NCBI GenBank assembly: GCA_002477475.1
Contig: DLPX01000048.1
Span: forward strand, 1-58,355
DNA length: 58,355 nucleotides
DNA from: Proteobacteria bacterium UBA7447
GTDB lineage: Bacteria; Pseudomonadota; Gammaproteobacteria; Arenicellales; UBA868
Direction: 5' to 3'
A model generated the notes under the pieces. The model was not told where the DNA came from. It did no database searches and was given only the letters and a program-made list of their open reading frames with translations. This document shows, piece by piece, positions 36,456 to 45,156 of this stretch; the stretch's first letter is position 1; each line of letters opens with the position of its first letter. A program made the translations under genes and the position numbers.

Positions 36456-37649
36456 TCAAGGGCTTGACGAACCTGCCGGATCAGCCCGTTTCAGCAGCGA
36501 TTCCCCTATAAAACTGCGGCGCCAGCCGCTTAACACGCGAAGATTCCGCTTGCCCGCCGCAAGAGCACGAATCTCATTCCTTGGCGCGATAGCCGATGGG
36601 GGCACACCCTCACGCTCACACACCTCCCCGAGATATTTCCATAGAGCGTTCCCCAATGCCTTTTCTGCGGCATCGGGTCTGGTCGGCCGGGGCATTGCAA
36701 CGAAGTCCGCATCGGGCGTTTGACCCTCACGAATAACGTCCAGAATCTCTTCCCCCCGCCGCTTTAGCGTACCTTTTTCAAGACCCACCACTGCCGACAG
36801 GGCCTCGGTATTTTGCGGCCGGGTGTGCGCCAGTTCGATAAGCGTATCTGTTGAGATCAGCCATTCTCGCGGACGATCTGTTCTCCTTGCAAGATCCTCA
36901 CGCCACCGCGCCAACGATGACGCTATGTTTTGACCGACGCGATTCATTCCGGCGCAGGCCCTCATCACCTTTTCTATCGGGGCCTGCTCTGCCTTACGCA
37001 GCGATTCCTCGGAAACGAGTGCCGCACAGTCCTCGGCCAGCCAGTTTTCACGCCCGCGATCCTGAAGGCCCGCAAGCAGGGTGTGGTAAAGCGTACCGAG
37101 ATAGCGGGCATCATCCAGCGCGTACTGCACTTCGGCCTCGCTTAAGGGCCGGCGGCACCAGGGTGTTCGGGTAAATGCCTTAGAAAGCGCCACATCGCAG
37201 ATCTCCTTAACCATCCGGGCATAGCCGACCTGCTCGCCGTATCCGCAAAATGCTGCGGCAATCTGGGTGTCAAAAAATTCTCCCGGGACGACTGAAAAGT
37301 GCTGTTGCAGCACTTCGAGATCCTGGCGGGCAGCGTGGAAAATCTTGACCGGCTGCGGTTCACTGATCAAGGTCCGAACGCTACCCCAATCCAGTTCCGC
37401 AAGAGGATCGATACACACCGCCTGTTCGGACGTTGCCATCTGAAGCAGGCAAAGCCTGGGGAAGAAGGTGCGCACCCGCTCGAATTCGGTATCCACACCC
37501 AGCCATGAGGCACTCTTTGCATGTATCACCCATGCGTCCAGAGCCTCCTGATGATCGATCCAAAGGGTACGTGTATTCAACGGATTGTTTCTACCAACGG
37601 CAATTTGGGCGTTACTGAAGACAGGGAAAAAGCGGGCTGATGATATCAT
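36456..37649 (-). CDS. rnd: Ribonuclease D
   Basis: A 397-residue 3'-5' exoribonuclease. DEDD motifs are intact: Asp53 and Glu55 (GVDTEFERVRT), Asp110 (FHAARQDLEVL) and Tyr176/Asp180 (YALDDARYL). An HRDC domain follows (about 220-300, PREWLISTDTLIELAH). It trims tRNA and other stable RNA 3' ends. The first 25 residues are variable and the true start may be slightly later. It is divergent from the membrane protein at 37679, with only 29 bases between. Confidence 0.93.
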   Translation of the reverse strand: MISSARFFPVFSNAQIAVGRNNPLNTRTLWIDHQEALDAWVIHAKSASWLGVDTEFERVRTFFPRLCLLQMATSEQAVCIDPLAELDWGSVRTLISEPQPVKIFHAARQDLEVLQQHFSVVPGEFFDTQIAAAFCGYGEQVGYARMVKEICDVALSKAFTRTPWCRRPLSEAEVQYALDDARYLGTLYHTLLAGLQDRGRENWLAEDCAALVSEESLRKAEQAPIEKVMRACAGMNRVGQNIASSLARWREDLARRTDRPREWLISTDTLIELAHTRPQNTEALSAVVGLEKGTLKRRGEEILDVIREGQTPDADFVAMPRPTRPDAAEKALGNALWKYLGEVCEREGVPPSAIAPRNEIRALAAGKRNLRVLSGWRRSFIGESLLKRADPAGSSSP

Positions 37650-37678
37650 CGCGGCATCTCAATTACTGATTAAACCTT

Positions 37679-38209
37679 ATGGTCAGTTTCCTGCAGTTGT
37701 TCATCAATCTTTGCCTTTTCCGGCACCGGGCTCAGGATGTGCCGCGCTCTGAATTCCTGCTGTTGGTAACTGCCGCGCTCGCGGTGATCACGAGCGCCAT
37801 CAACGCCGTCCCCAATGCCGGATTGATTCGGGGCCTGTTTATGTCGGTCGGTCAAGTGTTGCTGTTCGCGCTGCTGATCAGTTTGCTTCTGCGATTCAGG
37901 AGCCTCTCGGACCGCACGACCCAGACCCTGACGGCCATGTTCGGAGCAACGACGCTACTGCAATTGTTAGCCCTGCCCTTCTTCGGATGGCATGAGCGCC
38001 TGCTGCCGGAGGGTCCCGACGCAGTAATGATGCTAACAACGCCTCTCCTTGTTGCAGCCGGTATCGCGATTTGGTCACTCGCCGTCATGGCTTCCATTCT
38101 GCGCCAGGCAATGGAATGCGGGCTGGGACTGGCGCTTCTGATCATCGTTGCCTGTCAGTCAGTAATCATGGCGACAATCATGACTCTCAGCGGCAGTCCG
38201 TCTGGTTGA
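37679..38209 (+). CDS. Yip1-like integral membrane protein coupled to mpl
   Basis: A 176-residue protein with about five hydrophobic segments (starts near 29, 58, 86, 118 and 146). It looks like the Yip1/DUF1282 type, but I do not recognise a precise family. Its stop overlaps the TTG start of mpl (TTGA). This tight coupling suggests a role in peptidoglycan recycling or the envelope (inference). Confidence 0.65.
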   Translation: MVSFLQLFINLCLFRHRAQDVPRSEFLLLVTAALAVITSAINAVPNAGLIRGLFMSVGQVLLFALLISLLLRFRSLSDRTTQTLTAMFGATTLLQLLALPFFGWHERLLPEGPDAVMMLTTPLLVAAGIAIWSLAVMASILRQAMECGLGLALLIIVACQSVIMATIMTLSGSPSG

Positions 38210-39579
38210 AAAATTTTATCCATATCGCAGGTATTGGCGGGACGTTTATGGCCGGACTTGCGTTGATTGCCCGCGAAGCAGGCTTTGAGATCAGCGGTTG
38301 TGATCAGGCAATTTATCCGCCGATGAGCGATCTGCTTGCAGCTCAAGGTATTGTGGTTCAAGAAGGATATGAGCGGGGAGTTTTCGACTCAGGAGCCACA
38401 CCCGATCTTTTTGTGATTGGCAATGCATTATCGCGGGGCAACCCCCTGGTCGAGTCCATACTGAATCAGCGCCTGGCTTACACCGCGGGAGCCCAATGGT
38501 TGCGCGAGACCCTTATTCCGCAAAAACGTGTCCTCGCGATCGCCGGGACGCACGGCAAGACCACTACCTGCAGCATCTGTGCTTTTCTGCTCCATGCTTG
38601 CGGCCTCGAGCCTGGGTTTCTGATCGGCGGAGTACCCGGAAATTTCGACGTCTCAGCACGACTGGGCGCAGGAGACTGGTTTGTTATTGAAGCAGATGAA
38701 TACGACACAGCGTTTTTTGATAAGCGCTCGAAATTCCTTCACTACCGCCCTGATGTGCTAATGATTGGCAATCTCGAATTTGACCACGCAGATATTTTCG
38801 ACAGCATTGCCGATATTGAAAAACAGTTTCAGTATCTGCTGCGCAGCGTCCCCGAGAATGGCACTGTTGTCATCAACGCAGATCAGGATGGACTCTCCGA
38901 CTTGCTGACGCGCGGCTGCTGGTCGCAGGTTATCCGCTACAGTTGCACCGATGCCCCAGCCGAATGGCGGGCCGTAGCCCTGCAGCCGGACTGCCGGCGT
39001 TTTGACGTCTACTGCGACAATCATCACGTCGCGACAGTCGAGTGGCCTCTGATGGGCCAACACAATCTGCAAAACGCGATTGGGGCCATTGCCGCGACTC
39101 ATGCCGTCGGTGCCAAACCCGAGGAGGCCTGTGCTGCACTGGCTGAATTTCGTTCGCCCAAGCGGCGTCTTGAGCGGGTCAACCCGAAATCGTCCATCGC
39201 GCTTTTCGACGACTTTGCCCATCACCCTACGGCCGTTCGGGAAACTCTGAAGTCGCTCCGGTCTTGTGACTCTCAAGGAAAAGTCATCGCCGTGCTCGAG
39301 CCGCGCTCCAACACGATGAAGCAGGGCTTTCACCGGCCTGAACTCGCCCAAGCGCTGGCACTGGCCGACGTCGCCATTATCCGTCGTCATGATGGCCTGA
39401 ATTGGGACCCCGAAGAACTGACACACCTCAAAGACGGCGATAAAATTATGGTGTGCAATTCAAATACACAGATCGTTGATGCGGTCTGTGGCGTCGTCGA
39501 AGCAGGCGACCGAGTGGTTATGATGAGTAATGGCAGTTTCGACGGCCTGCGAGACCTGCTTGCCGCGCAGCTGAATTGA
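38206..39579 (+). CDS. mpl: UDP-N-acetylmuramate:L-alanyl-gamma-D-glutamyl-meso-diaminopimelate ligase
   Basis: A 457-residue Mur ligase, exactly the length of E. coli Mpl when the TTG at 38206 is used. It starts with the dinucleotide loop IHIAGIGGTFMAGLA, followed by YPPMSDLLAAQGI. The ATP loop AIAGTHGKTTT lies at about 111-121. The enzyme reattaches recycled murein tripeptide to UDP-MurNAc. Longer starts would overlap the upstream gene. Presence of mpl supports a gammaproteobacterial host. Confidence 0.96.
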   Translation: MKNFIHIAGIGGTFMAGLALIAREAGFEISGCDQAIYPPMSDLLAAQGIVVQEGYERGVFDSGATPDLFVIGNALSRGNPLVESILNQRLAYTAGAQWLRETLIPQKRVLAIAGTHGKTTTCSICAFLLHACGLEPGFLIGGVPGNFDVSARLGAGDWFVIEADEYDTAFFDKRSKFLHYRPDVLMIGNLEFDHADIFDSIADIEKQFQYLLRSVPENGTVVINADQDGLSDLLTRGCWSQVIRYSCTDAPAEWRAVALQPDCRRFDVYCDNHHVATVEWPLMGQHNLQNAIGAIAATHAVGAKPEEACAALAEFRSPKRRLERVNPKSSIALFDDFAHHPTAVRETLKSLRSCDSQGKVIAVLEPRSNTMKQGFHRPELAQALALADVAIIRRHDGLNWDPEELTHLKDGDKIMVCNSNTQIVDAVCGVVEAGDRVVMMSNGSFDGLRDLLAAQLN

Positions 39580-39606
39580 ACAAACTATCTTCCCGAGGAC
39601 ACTTCA

Positions 39607-40236
39607 ATGAGAAAAGTTCTTAGCCTACTGGGTCTGTTTTTCTTCCTGAGTCTGCCGGCAGGGGCGCAGGAGTATCAGCAGGACGTCAACTTCTTTGAGC
39701 TCCAAGTCGCGCAACCTGTTCACACGGGCGAAAAAATAGAAGTGCTTGAACTCTTCTGGTACCGCTGCCCGCACTGCTACAAACTTGAGCCCTATCTGAA
39801 CAAATGGCTCAAGAACAAACCGGAGTTCGTGGAGTTCGTTCGCCTTCCTGCAATACTGAATCGGTCCTGGGCTTTTGACGCCCGGGTTTTTTACACCTTT
39901 GTCGCCCTGGGCCTGGTGGATAGGCTACATGACGCTTACTTCGAGGCCATCCACGAGGATCGAAAGCGCTTCCGGACCGCCGAACAGGTGGCGGACTGGG
40001 TCGCCGAGCAGGGCCTCGACCCTCAACCGATTTTGGATACCTTTAACTCCTTTGGTGTCGACTCAATGGTCGCTCATGCCGCGGATATGTCTGGCCGATA
40101 CGAGACCGATGGCGTTCCAACAATCATCATTGACGGAAAATACCGGACAAAGGTTTCCTTTGCCGGTGGACATAACGAACTGATTGATCTAATGAATTAT
40201 CTCGCCCAACGCGCACAGACCGAGCGCGCCAACTAA
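39607..40236 (+). CDS. dsbA: Periplasmic thiol:disulfide interchange protein DsbA
   Basis: A 209-residue DsbA with a 20-residue Sec signal (cleavage near AGA-QEY). The active site is Cys54-Pro-His-Cys57 (YRCPHCYK), and the cis-proline loop lies in DGVPTIIIDGKY. It oxidises cysteines of exported proteins. It has a purine-rich ribosome-binding site and follows mpl by 27 bases. Confidence 0.96.
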   Translation: MRKVLSLLGLFFFLSLPAGAQEYQQDVNFFELQVAQPVHTGEKIEVLELFWYRCPHCYKLEPYLNKWLKNKPEFVEFVRLPAILNRSWAFDARVFYTFVALGLVDRLHDAYFEAIHEDRKRFRTAEQVADWVAEQGLDPQPILDTFNSFGVDSMVAHAADMSGRYETDGVPTIIIDGKYRTKVSFAGGHNELIDLMNYLAQRAQTERAN

Positions 40237-40258
40237 CTGCCCAACGCATCGGCTCATC

Positions 40259-41113
40259 GTGGCCAGGGATCCGGGCGAATATCAGATCTTCTATCATGTG
40301 GGTCTGGGGAAGGCAGCGTCGACCTACCTTCAGGACAGGGTTTTTCCCAAGCTTGCAAACATCCGTTATGTGCCTCGAGACCGATACCGCGGGTATCAAA
40401 AACTGATTGAGCGCACCCAGGACCGCCGCTACCTGATCTCCCGTGAAGCGGCTTACCGACTGACCCAGCGCCTGGAGGAGTTCGCCGCTTTCAAAGCCGA
40501 TGCGCGCGTGATTCTGGTACTGCGCCGTCATGATCGTTGGATCGCGTCTCACTACAGACGTTACCTCAAGAACGGCGGCAGCATGGAATTCGAGCGCTAT
40601 GCGGATCTGGACAGTCCTGCACCGCTCTTCTGGGGTGAGCAAAAAATGCGCTTCATGTCCATGATTGAAGCCATTGAGTCCCGTTTTGGCTCCGACCCTC
40701 TTGTGTTATTCCACGAAGACCTCAAAACCGACCCGTTTGCCTTGATCGATCAGATCTGCGCTTTCACGGGGGCTCACTATCAGCGGGAACAAATTGACCT
40801 GTCTGTGGTGCACAGTTCCTGGAGCGATGATCAGCTTAAAGTCACTCGGCAGGTCGGCAAGCGCCTATTTGCTGAGGTTCCGGAGGCTGCGCAGCACCCC
40901 GGGTTTCATCGGGTGCAGCGCCGGCTGAGACTCTGGACCTGCTACGGCATTCTGGGTGCGGCCAAACTGGTTCCCAAGGCGCTGCTCGATCCACATCCGC
41001 TGATCCAACCCGACAGCCTGGAGCGCATCCGTAACCACTTTGAAGAAGACTGGGATGCCTGTCATCAGTACGCCCAGGCACACAATCCGGCACCAACATC
41101 GCTTAAAGGTTGA
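40259..41113 (+). CDS. Sulfotransferase-like protein
   Basis: A 284-residue protein with the PAPS 5'-phosphosulfate loop FYHVGLGKAASTYLQ (about 10-24) and the 3'-phosphate region LRRHDRWIASHYRRY (about 95-110), as in sulfotransferases of the Sulfotransfer_3 type. It would move sulfate from PAPS to a hydroxyl group, perhaps on a polysaccharide or lipid. It starts with GTG, 22 bases after dsbA. It overlaps the convergent MarC gene by 11 bases. Confidence 0.75.
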   Translation: MARDPGEYQIFYHVGLGKAASTYLQDRVFPKLANIRYVPRDRYRGYQKLIERTQDRRYLISREAAYRLTQRLEEFAAFKADARVILVLRRHDRWIASHYRRYLKNGGSMEFERYADLDSPAPLFWGEQKMRFMSMIEAIESRFGSDPLVLFHEDLKTDPFALIDQICAFTGAHYQREQIDLSVVHSSWSDDQLKVTRQVGKRLFAEVPEAAQHPGFHRVQRRLRLWTCYGILGAAKLVPKALLDPHPLIQPDSLERIRNHFEEDWDACHQYAQAHNPAPTSLKG

Positions 41114-41744
41114 TCAGCCCCGAACCTTTGATGCCGTCAAACACAAACTGCACAGCAAGCGCCGTCAATAGGAGTCCAAAAATCCGGCTGACGACATTCA
41201 TGCCGGTGACACCCAGTAGGCGCTGTACCTGGCCCGCCATAAACATCAATATCAAAGTTAACAGGAGCACGAATCCCAGACTCGACACGACTGCGAGTTG
41301 CTGATACCGATTGTCTCCGGCATTGGTCATCAGCAAGATAGCGGCGCCGATCGCTCCGGGTCCCGCAATCAAAGGCGTCGCGAGCGGGAACACCGCAATA
41401 TCCTCTCGCTCACGGGCTTCTCGATCCTCATCCTCGGTGGTCGATGCCACCCCGGAATGTCGGGCGAACACCATGTCCAGCCCCACCAGAAACAGCAAGA
41501 TCCCGCCGGCCGTCTGCAATGCCGGAATAGAAATGCCGAGACGGTCAAGGAGCATCTGACCGAATAACGCAAATGCATAGAGCAAACACGATGCCAGAAA
41601 TACTGCCCGCACGGCAGTTCGCCACCGCTGCCGGGGTGTCATTCCGCGCGACAATACCGGATACATGACCGCGACATCGATTGGCCCGATCGTGGCGAAA
41701 AAGGCCGTAAAAGCAATAACCAATGTTTCGTTAATGGCGGTCAT
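41103..41744 (-). CDS. MarC-family integral membrane protein
   Basis: A 213-residue MarC protein with six membrane segments and the family blocks FFATIGPIDVAV near the start and PLATPLIAGPGAIGAAILL in the middle. Despite the name, the family is not linked to multiple antibiotic resistance, and its role is unknown. It follows the aminotransferase module downstream by 22 bases on the same strand. Confidence 0.9.
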   Translation of the reverse strand: MTAINETLVIAFTAFFATIGPIDVAVMYPVLSRGMTPRQRWRTAVRAVFLASCLLYAFALFGQMLLDRLGISIPALQTAGGILLFLVGLDMVFARHSGVASTTEDEDREAREREDIAVFPLATPLIAGPGAIGAAILLMTNAGDNRYQQLAVVSSLGFVLLLTLILMFMAGQVQRLLGVTGMNVVSRIFGLLLTALAVQFVFDGIKGSGLINL

Positions 41745-41766
41745 CTAAGTCGCTCAACAGACTCGT

Positions 41767-43161
41767 TTAATCGAAGGTGGCGACCCCCTCTTTGTGCAAA
41801 TCTTCCATGGTGCGTGAAATTCCCTCACGGAGAATGCTGATCATCTCGTCAATCTGCTCCCGGGTGATGCAAAGCGGCGGCGACATCACACACATATTAA
41901 TTAACGGCCGGACTAAAAGCCCCAGTGCCTGGCAGTGCTTGTCGATCCGGTTGCCCACTTCATAGTCGAGTTCCAGGGGCTGGCGACTCTCCTGGCTGGC
42001 CACACACTCAAGGCAACCCATCAAACCCATTCCTCGGATATCACCGACGATGGGCAGATCCGACAGCGTCCGTAACTGCTCCTGCATATACGGGCCCATC
42101 TCAAGCGCATTCTCGAGAAGTCCCTGTGACTCAAAGACTTCCATATTCGCAATTCCTGCCGCACAGGCGACCGGATGACCCGAATAGGTAAATCCGTTGG
42201 AAAAGACCGATCCTCGATTACTGTCGCCACTGACGGCCTGGATCAGTCTGTCGGAAATCATCACACAGGACAGGGGGATGTATCCGGACGTTAAGCCCTT
42301 GGCTGAAATAATGATATCCGGCGTGATATCAAAGACTGGTTCTGAGGCAAACCAATGACCGAGACGACCGAATCCCGTCACTACCTCATCCGAGATATAA
42401 ATCACATCGTGGCGTCGACAGACCTCCAGACAGCCTGCGTGATAACCCTCCGGAGGAACGATCACTCCCCCTGAGGCCAAGATGGGCTCTGCGATAAACG
42501 CCCCTACCTTGTCCGGTCCCACCTCAAGGATCTTCTCCTCGAGTTCCTTGACCAGAAAATCCTTAAAGGCGGCGACATCCATCCCCTCAGGCCGTCGATA
42601 AGGGTTAGGCGAGGAAATAAAGTGCACAGTATCCAATCCGGTATCGAGCCAATTCTTATCGCGGGGCTTCCCTGAAACGGCTGCTGAAAGATAGGTGCTG
42701 CCGTGATAGGCGTCATGCCGGGATATGATGTGCTTCTTCTGTGGTCGGTCGAGCACGTTGTTGTAGAACATCATGAAGCGCAGTGCCGAATCAACCGCAG
42801 TGGATCCGCCGGTCGCATAAAAAACATGATCGAGATCACCCGGCGTTACCGCCGCCAGGCGCTCAGCCAACTGGGCAGCAGGTTCTGTTGGGTGACTCCA
42901 GGGGCTCGTATAAGACAACTGTGCCGCCTGCTGATGAATCGCCTCGACGATCTTTTTTTGGCCGTGCCCGGCGTTAACGCACCACATCCCCCCTGGACCA
43001 TCCAGGAGGCGGTTACCCTTGGCGTCAAATACGTAAGACCCGTCGCCCACCCCCAGAACTGTTCGACCGTTATTTGGAATATCGAAAGACTCCCACGGAT
43101 GCACGACATGCGCATCCATGCGACGAACTGAGGAAAGGTCCATGGGATGAGGTGTAGACAT
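41767..43161 (-). CDS. Class III (omega) aminotransferase
   Basis: A 464-residue PLP enzyme of fold type I, class III. The phosphate loop YATGGSTAVDSALR (about 115-128) and the SDEVVTGFGR block (Asp258) lead to PLP Lys288 (IIISAKGLTSGYIPLS). Relatives transfer the omega-amino group of putrescine, beta-alanine, taurine or amines to pyruvate or 2-oxoglutarate. AAGGAG before the ATG at 43161 fixes the start. The TetR-Rieske gene ends 65 bases upstream, so this is probably the last step of that operon (inference). Confidence 0.9.
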   Translation of the reverse strand: MSTPHPMDLSSVRRMDAHVVHPWESFDIPNNGRTVLGVGDGSYVFDAKGNRLLDGPGGMWCVNAGHGQKKIVEAIHQQAAQLSYTSPWSHPTEPAAQLAERLAAVTPGDLDHVFYATGGSTAVDSALRFMMFYNNVLDRPQKKHIISRHDAYHGSTYLSAAVSGKPRDKNWLDTGLDTVHFISSPNPYRRPEGMDVAAFKDFLVKELEEKILEVGPDKVGAFIAEPILASGGVIVPPEGYHAGCLEVCRRHDVIYISDEVVTGFGRLGHWFASEPVFDITPDIIISAKGLTSGYIPLSCVMISDRLIQAVSGDSNRGSVFSNGFTYSGHPVACAAGIANMEVFESQGLLENALEMGPYMQEQLRTLSDLPIVGDIRGMGLMGCLECVASQESRQPLELDYEVGNRIDKHCQALGLLVRPLINMCVMSPPLCITREQIDEMISILREGISRTMEDLHKEGVATFD

Positions 43162-43226
43162 GCTGGTTCTCCTTTTGGGTTTTCTTGATTTTTGACTTGG
43201 CCTTAAGGCTTTGACCTTAAAGCGCA

Positions 43227-45062
43227 CTAACCGGCTGCGCTCGCTTTAAGGCGATCGTTCAGATCCATCATGGATTCCGCTGTAGGCGCATGCCGACAGT
43301 TCATGACGGGGATTTTCTCTTTCAGGCGTTGATGAAACTGCAGCACCCCGGCTTCTATATCGGCAAGGTTGTTCAATGGAAAGACGCTTGTCCCGGCCGC
43401 CTCCTGAAGCCAACGCACCAGGGCGTCATCCTCCCGGCCCGTCAAGGTGTCGATTCTGCCGCTCAAATACTGTGCTGCTCGTATCTCCCGTGAGTTACTC
43501 GGCAATCCGTATTCTCGGGAAACCACTCTGGTCTGATCGGGCCCACATGGCAAAGACATGTAGTAACCAGCCTTCTCGGGATAAAAGTAGATTATTGCGT
43601 TAGGGAAGATGCCAAAGTACAGCCAAAGACGACGCGCCTCCTTGGGAAGATGTGCCATGTCCGGCAAGAGGGATTTATACCGCGCGACGCTCCACGCGCT
43701 TGCGGGCTGATCGTCTACCGTTCCCGTTGAGACGGGAATATCACCGATGAAATCATCCCGGTAACTTCTTCCGTACAACTCCTGAAGCGCCGGATGGGCA
43801 GAAGGCACGTGATAGCCCTCGTTATCCACATCGTGAAAGAATTTCCAGTTGTAACCGACCTCGCTGACACTCGCCTCGCCCAGCGAGACCATATCCGCTA
43901 GCCGGTAACTGGCCACCCGCTCTTCGATAGCATGAAGCAGCTTGGCCACGGGCTCGCCACCGGACTCAAATCGGATGAAGATGAGTCCCTGCCAGACTTC
44001 AAGCTCCAGCGGAACCAGGCCGTGCTCGCTCACTTCCAGGCTCTCAAACGTCTGCAGACGCGGGACACTTTTTAGCCGCCCATCAAGGCTATAAGTCCAG
44101 CCATGGAAGGGGCAGCGCATCACGTGCCCGCAATTACCCTGGCTTTTGGGAACCACCCGGGAACCGCGGTGACGGCATACATTATGAAAGGCGCGCAAAG
44201 TCTCTTTATCATCTCGCACCACCAGAACACGCTCAGACCCTACTTCGAGGGTGAGATAGTCTCCCTGCTTCGACACATCCGAGAGATGGCCGGCCAGCAT
44301 CCACTCGCGCCTGAAGAGCTCTGACATTTCAAGCTCATGAAGTGCATTGCTGGTATAGGCCCAGGCCGAAAGCATACCAGTTCCAGCGCTCTCGGCTATC
44401 GGGATCGAGGCATCCTGATCTGACCCATCTGACATATCCAGCCCCAAAGGCAGTACGCTCTGTAGATAATCAAGACAGGTCTTTTTCGCAGCGGCAAGAT
44501 CAATCGTATCGGGCTCAAGCATAGATTGCTCCCAGACACTGTCGATCAATGCATCAAACGCGCGGGCTAAAGGCGCGGCGTGGCCAAGATTTGCTTTGGT
44601 ATCGCCAGCCTCCTGGAACAGAGTGGTGAACAAAGTTTCAACGCGCTGGCGTATGGCGAGCTCTCGAATCCTTACGGCCCCGATGTAGTCACCCCGGGCC
44701 TGGCTCTCCCCCATGAACGCAAACCAGACCGCAGCGCGGGCCGGCGTGCACAGAACTGGATCAAGCATCGCGTCGACCAGCGCTCGTAGCGTCCTGGTCG
44801 GGTCCGGTGATTGGGCAAATACCTGGTCCACGGCAGCTTCGTACTCCTGCGAAACAGCGTTGAGCGTTTCCAGAAGCAACTGCTCTTTGGTTTTGAAATA
44901 AAAATTGACGATGCTGGTCGACAGCCTTGCTTGCTGGGCAACCTTGGCAAGGGTGAGCCGCGACAACCCGTCTTTGTAGATAACGTCGATCGTGGCTTCA
45001 ATCAATTGGGTGCGTCTATCGATATTCAGCCGAGGCATTCGGACGGGAGCACCTGAACTCAT
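43227..45062 (-). CDS. TetR/BetI-like repressor fused to a Rieske oxygenase
   Basis: A single uninterrupted 611-residue protein. Residues about 15-60 form a TetR helix-turn-helix (IEATIDVIYKDG, then LAKVAQQARLSTSIVNFYF). The following helical ligand/dimer domain runs to about 205 and looks BetI-like. A ~25-residue polar linker follows. Residues about 235-611 are a Rieske oxygenase: Cys296/His298 (CRHRGS), Cys317/His320 (CPFHGW), iron ligands His418 and His423 (EGYHVPSAHP) and the acidic ligand near Asp568. The oxygenase half resembles choline/carnitine/betaine-type enzymes. I know no described fusion of this kind. An internal ATG at 44375 (residue 230) could also make the oxygenase alone. Confidence 0.9.
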   Translation of the reverse strand: MSSGAPVRMPRLNIDRRTQLIEATIDVIYKDGLSRLTLAKVAQQARLSTSIVNFYFKTKEQLLLETLNAVSQEYEAAVDQVFAQSPDPTRTLRALVDAMLDPVLCTPARAAVWFAFMGESQARGDYIGAVRIRELAIRQRVETLFTTLFQEAGDTKANLGHAAPLARAFDALIDSVWEQSMLEPDTIDLAAAKKTCLDYLQSVLPLGLDMSDGSDQDASIPIAESAGTGMLSAWAYTSNALHELEMSELFRREWMLAGHLSDVSKQGDYLTLEVGSERVLVVRDDKETLRAFHNVCRHRGSRVVPKSQGNCGHVMRCPFHGWTYSLDGRLKSVPRLQTFESLEVSEHGLVPLELEVWQGLIFIRFESGGEPVAKLLHAIEERVASYRLADMVSLGEASVSEVGYNWKFFHDVDNEGYHVPSAHPALQELYGRSYRDDFIGDIPVSTGTVDDQPASAWSVARYKSLLPDMAHLPKEARRLWLYFGIFPNAIIYFYPEKAGYYMSLPCGPDQTRVVSREYGLPSNSREIRAAQYLSGRIDTLTGREDDALVRWLQEAAGTSVFPLNNLADIEAGVLQFHQRLKEKIPVMNCRHAPTAESMMDLNDRLKASAAG

Positions 45063-45096
45063 GATTTCAACCTGGCAAGATAGGAGTGGATCCAGA

Positions 45097-45138
45097 TTGT
45101 ATGAGTATACAAATGTCTGTATGACTGTACAGACATTT
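45097..45138. promoter_or_regulatory. Tandem near-palindromic operators over a minus-strand promoter
   Basis: TGTATGAGTATACA (45098-45111) and TGTATGACTGTACA (45118-45131) match at 12 of 14 bases and are exactly 20 bp apart. The second sits in a larger inverted repeat, AAATGTCTGTA/TACAGACATTT (45111-45121, 45128-45138). On the minus strand TGTACA and TATACT, 16 bases apart, make a plausible -35/-10 pair inside these sites. They lie 35-76 bases upstream of the TetR-Rieske start. Confidence 0.68.
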
Positions 45139-45156
45139 TGAAATCACGTTAAACTG

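Noticed and set aside
43227..45062. The TetR-Rieske fusion as two genes joined by an annotation artefact
   Set aside because: No stop or frameshift exists between the halves and a normal linker joins them; only a base error could make it an artefact, which is stated in the finding.
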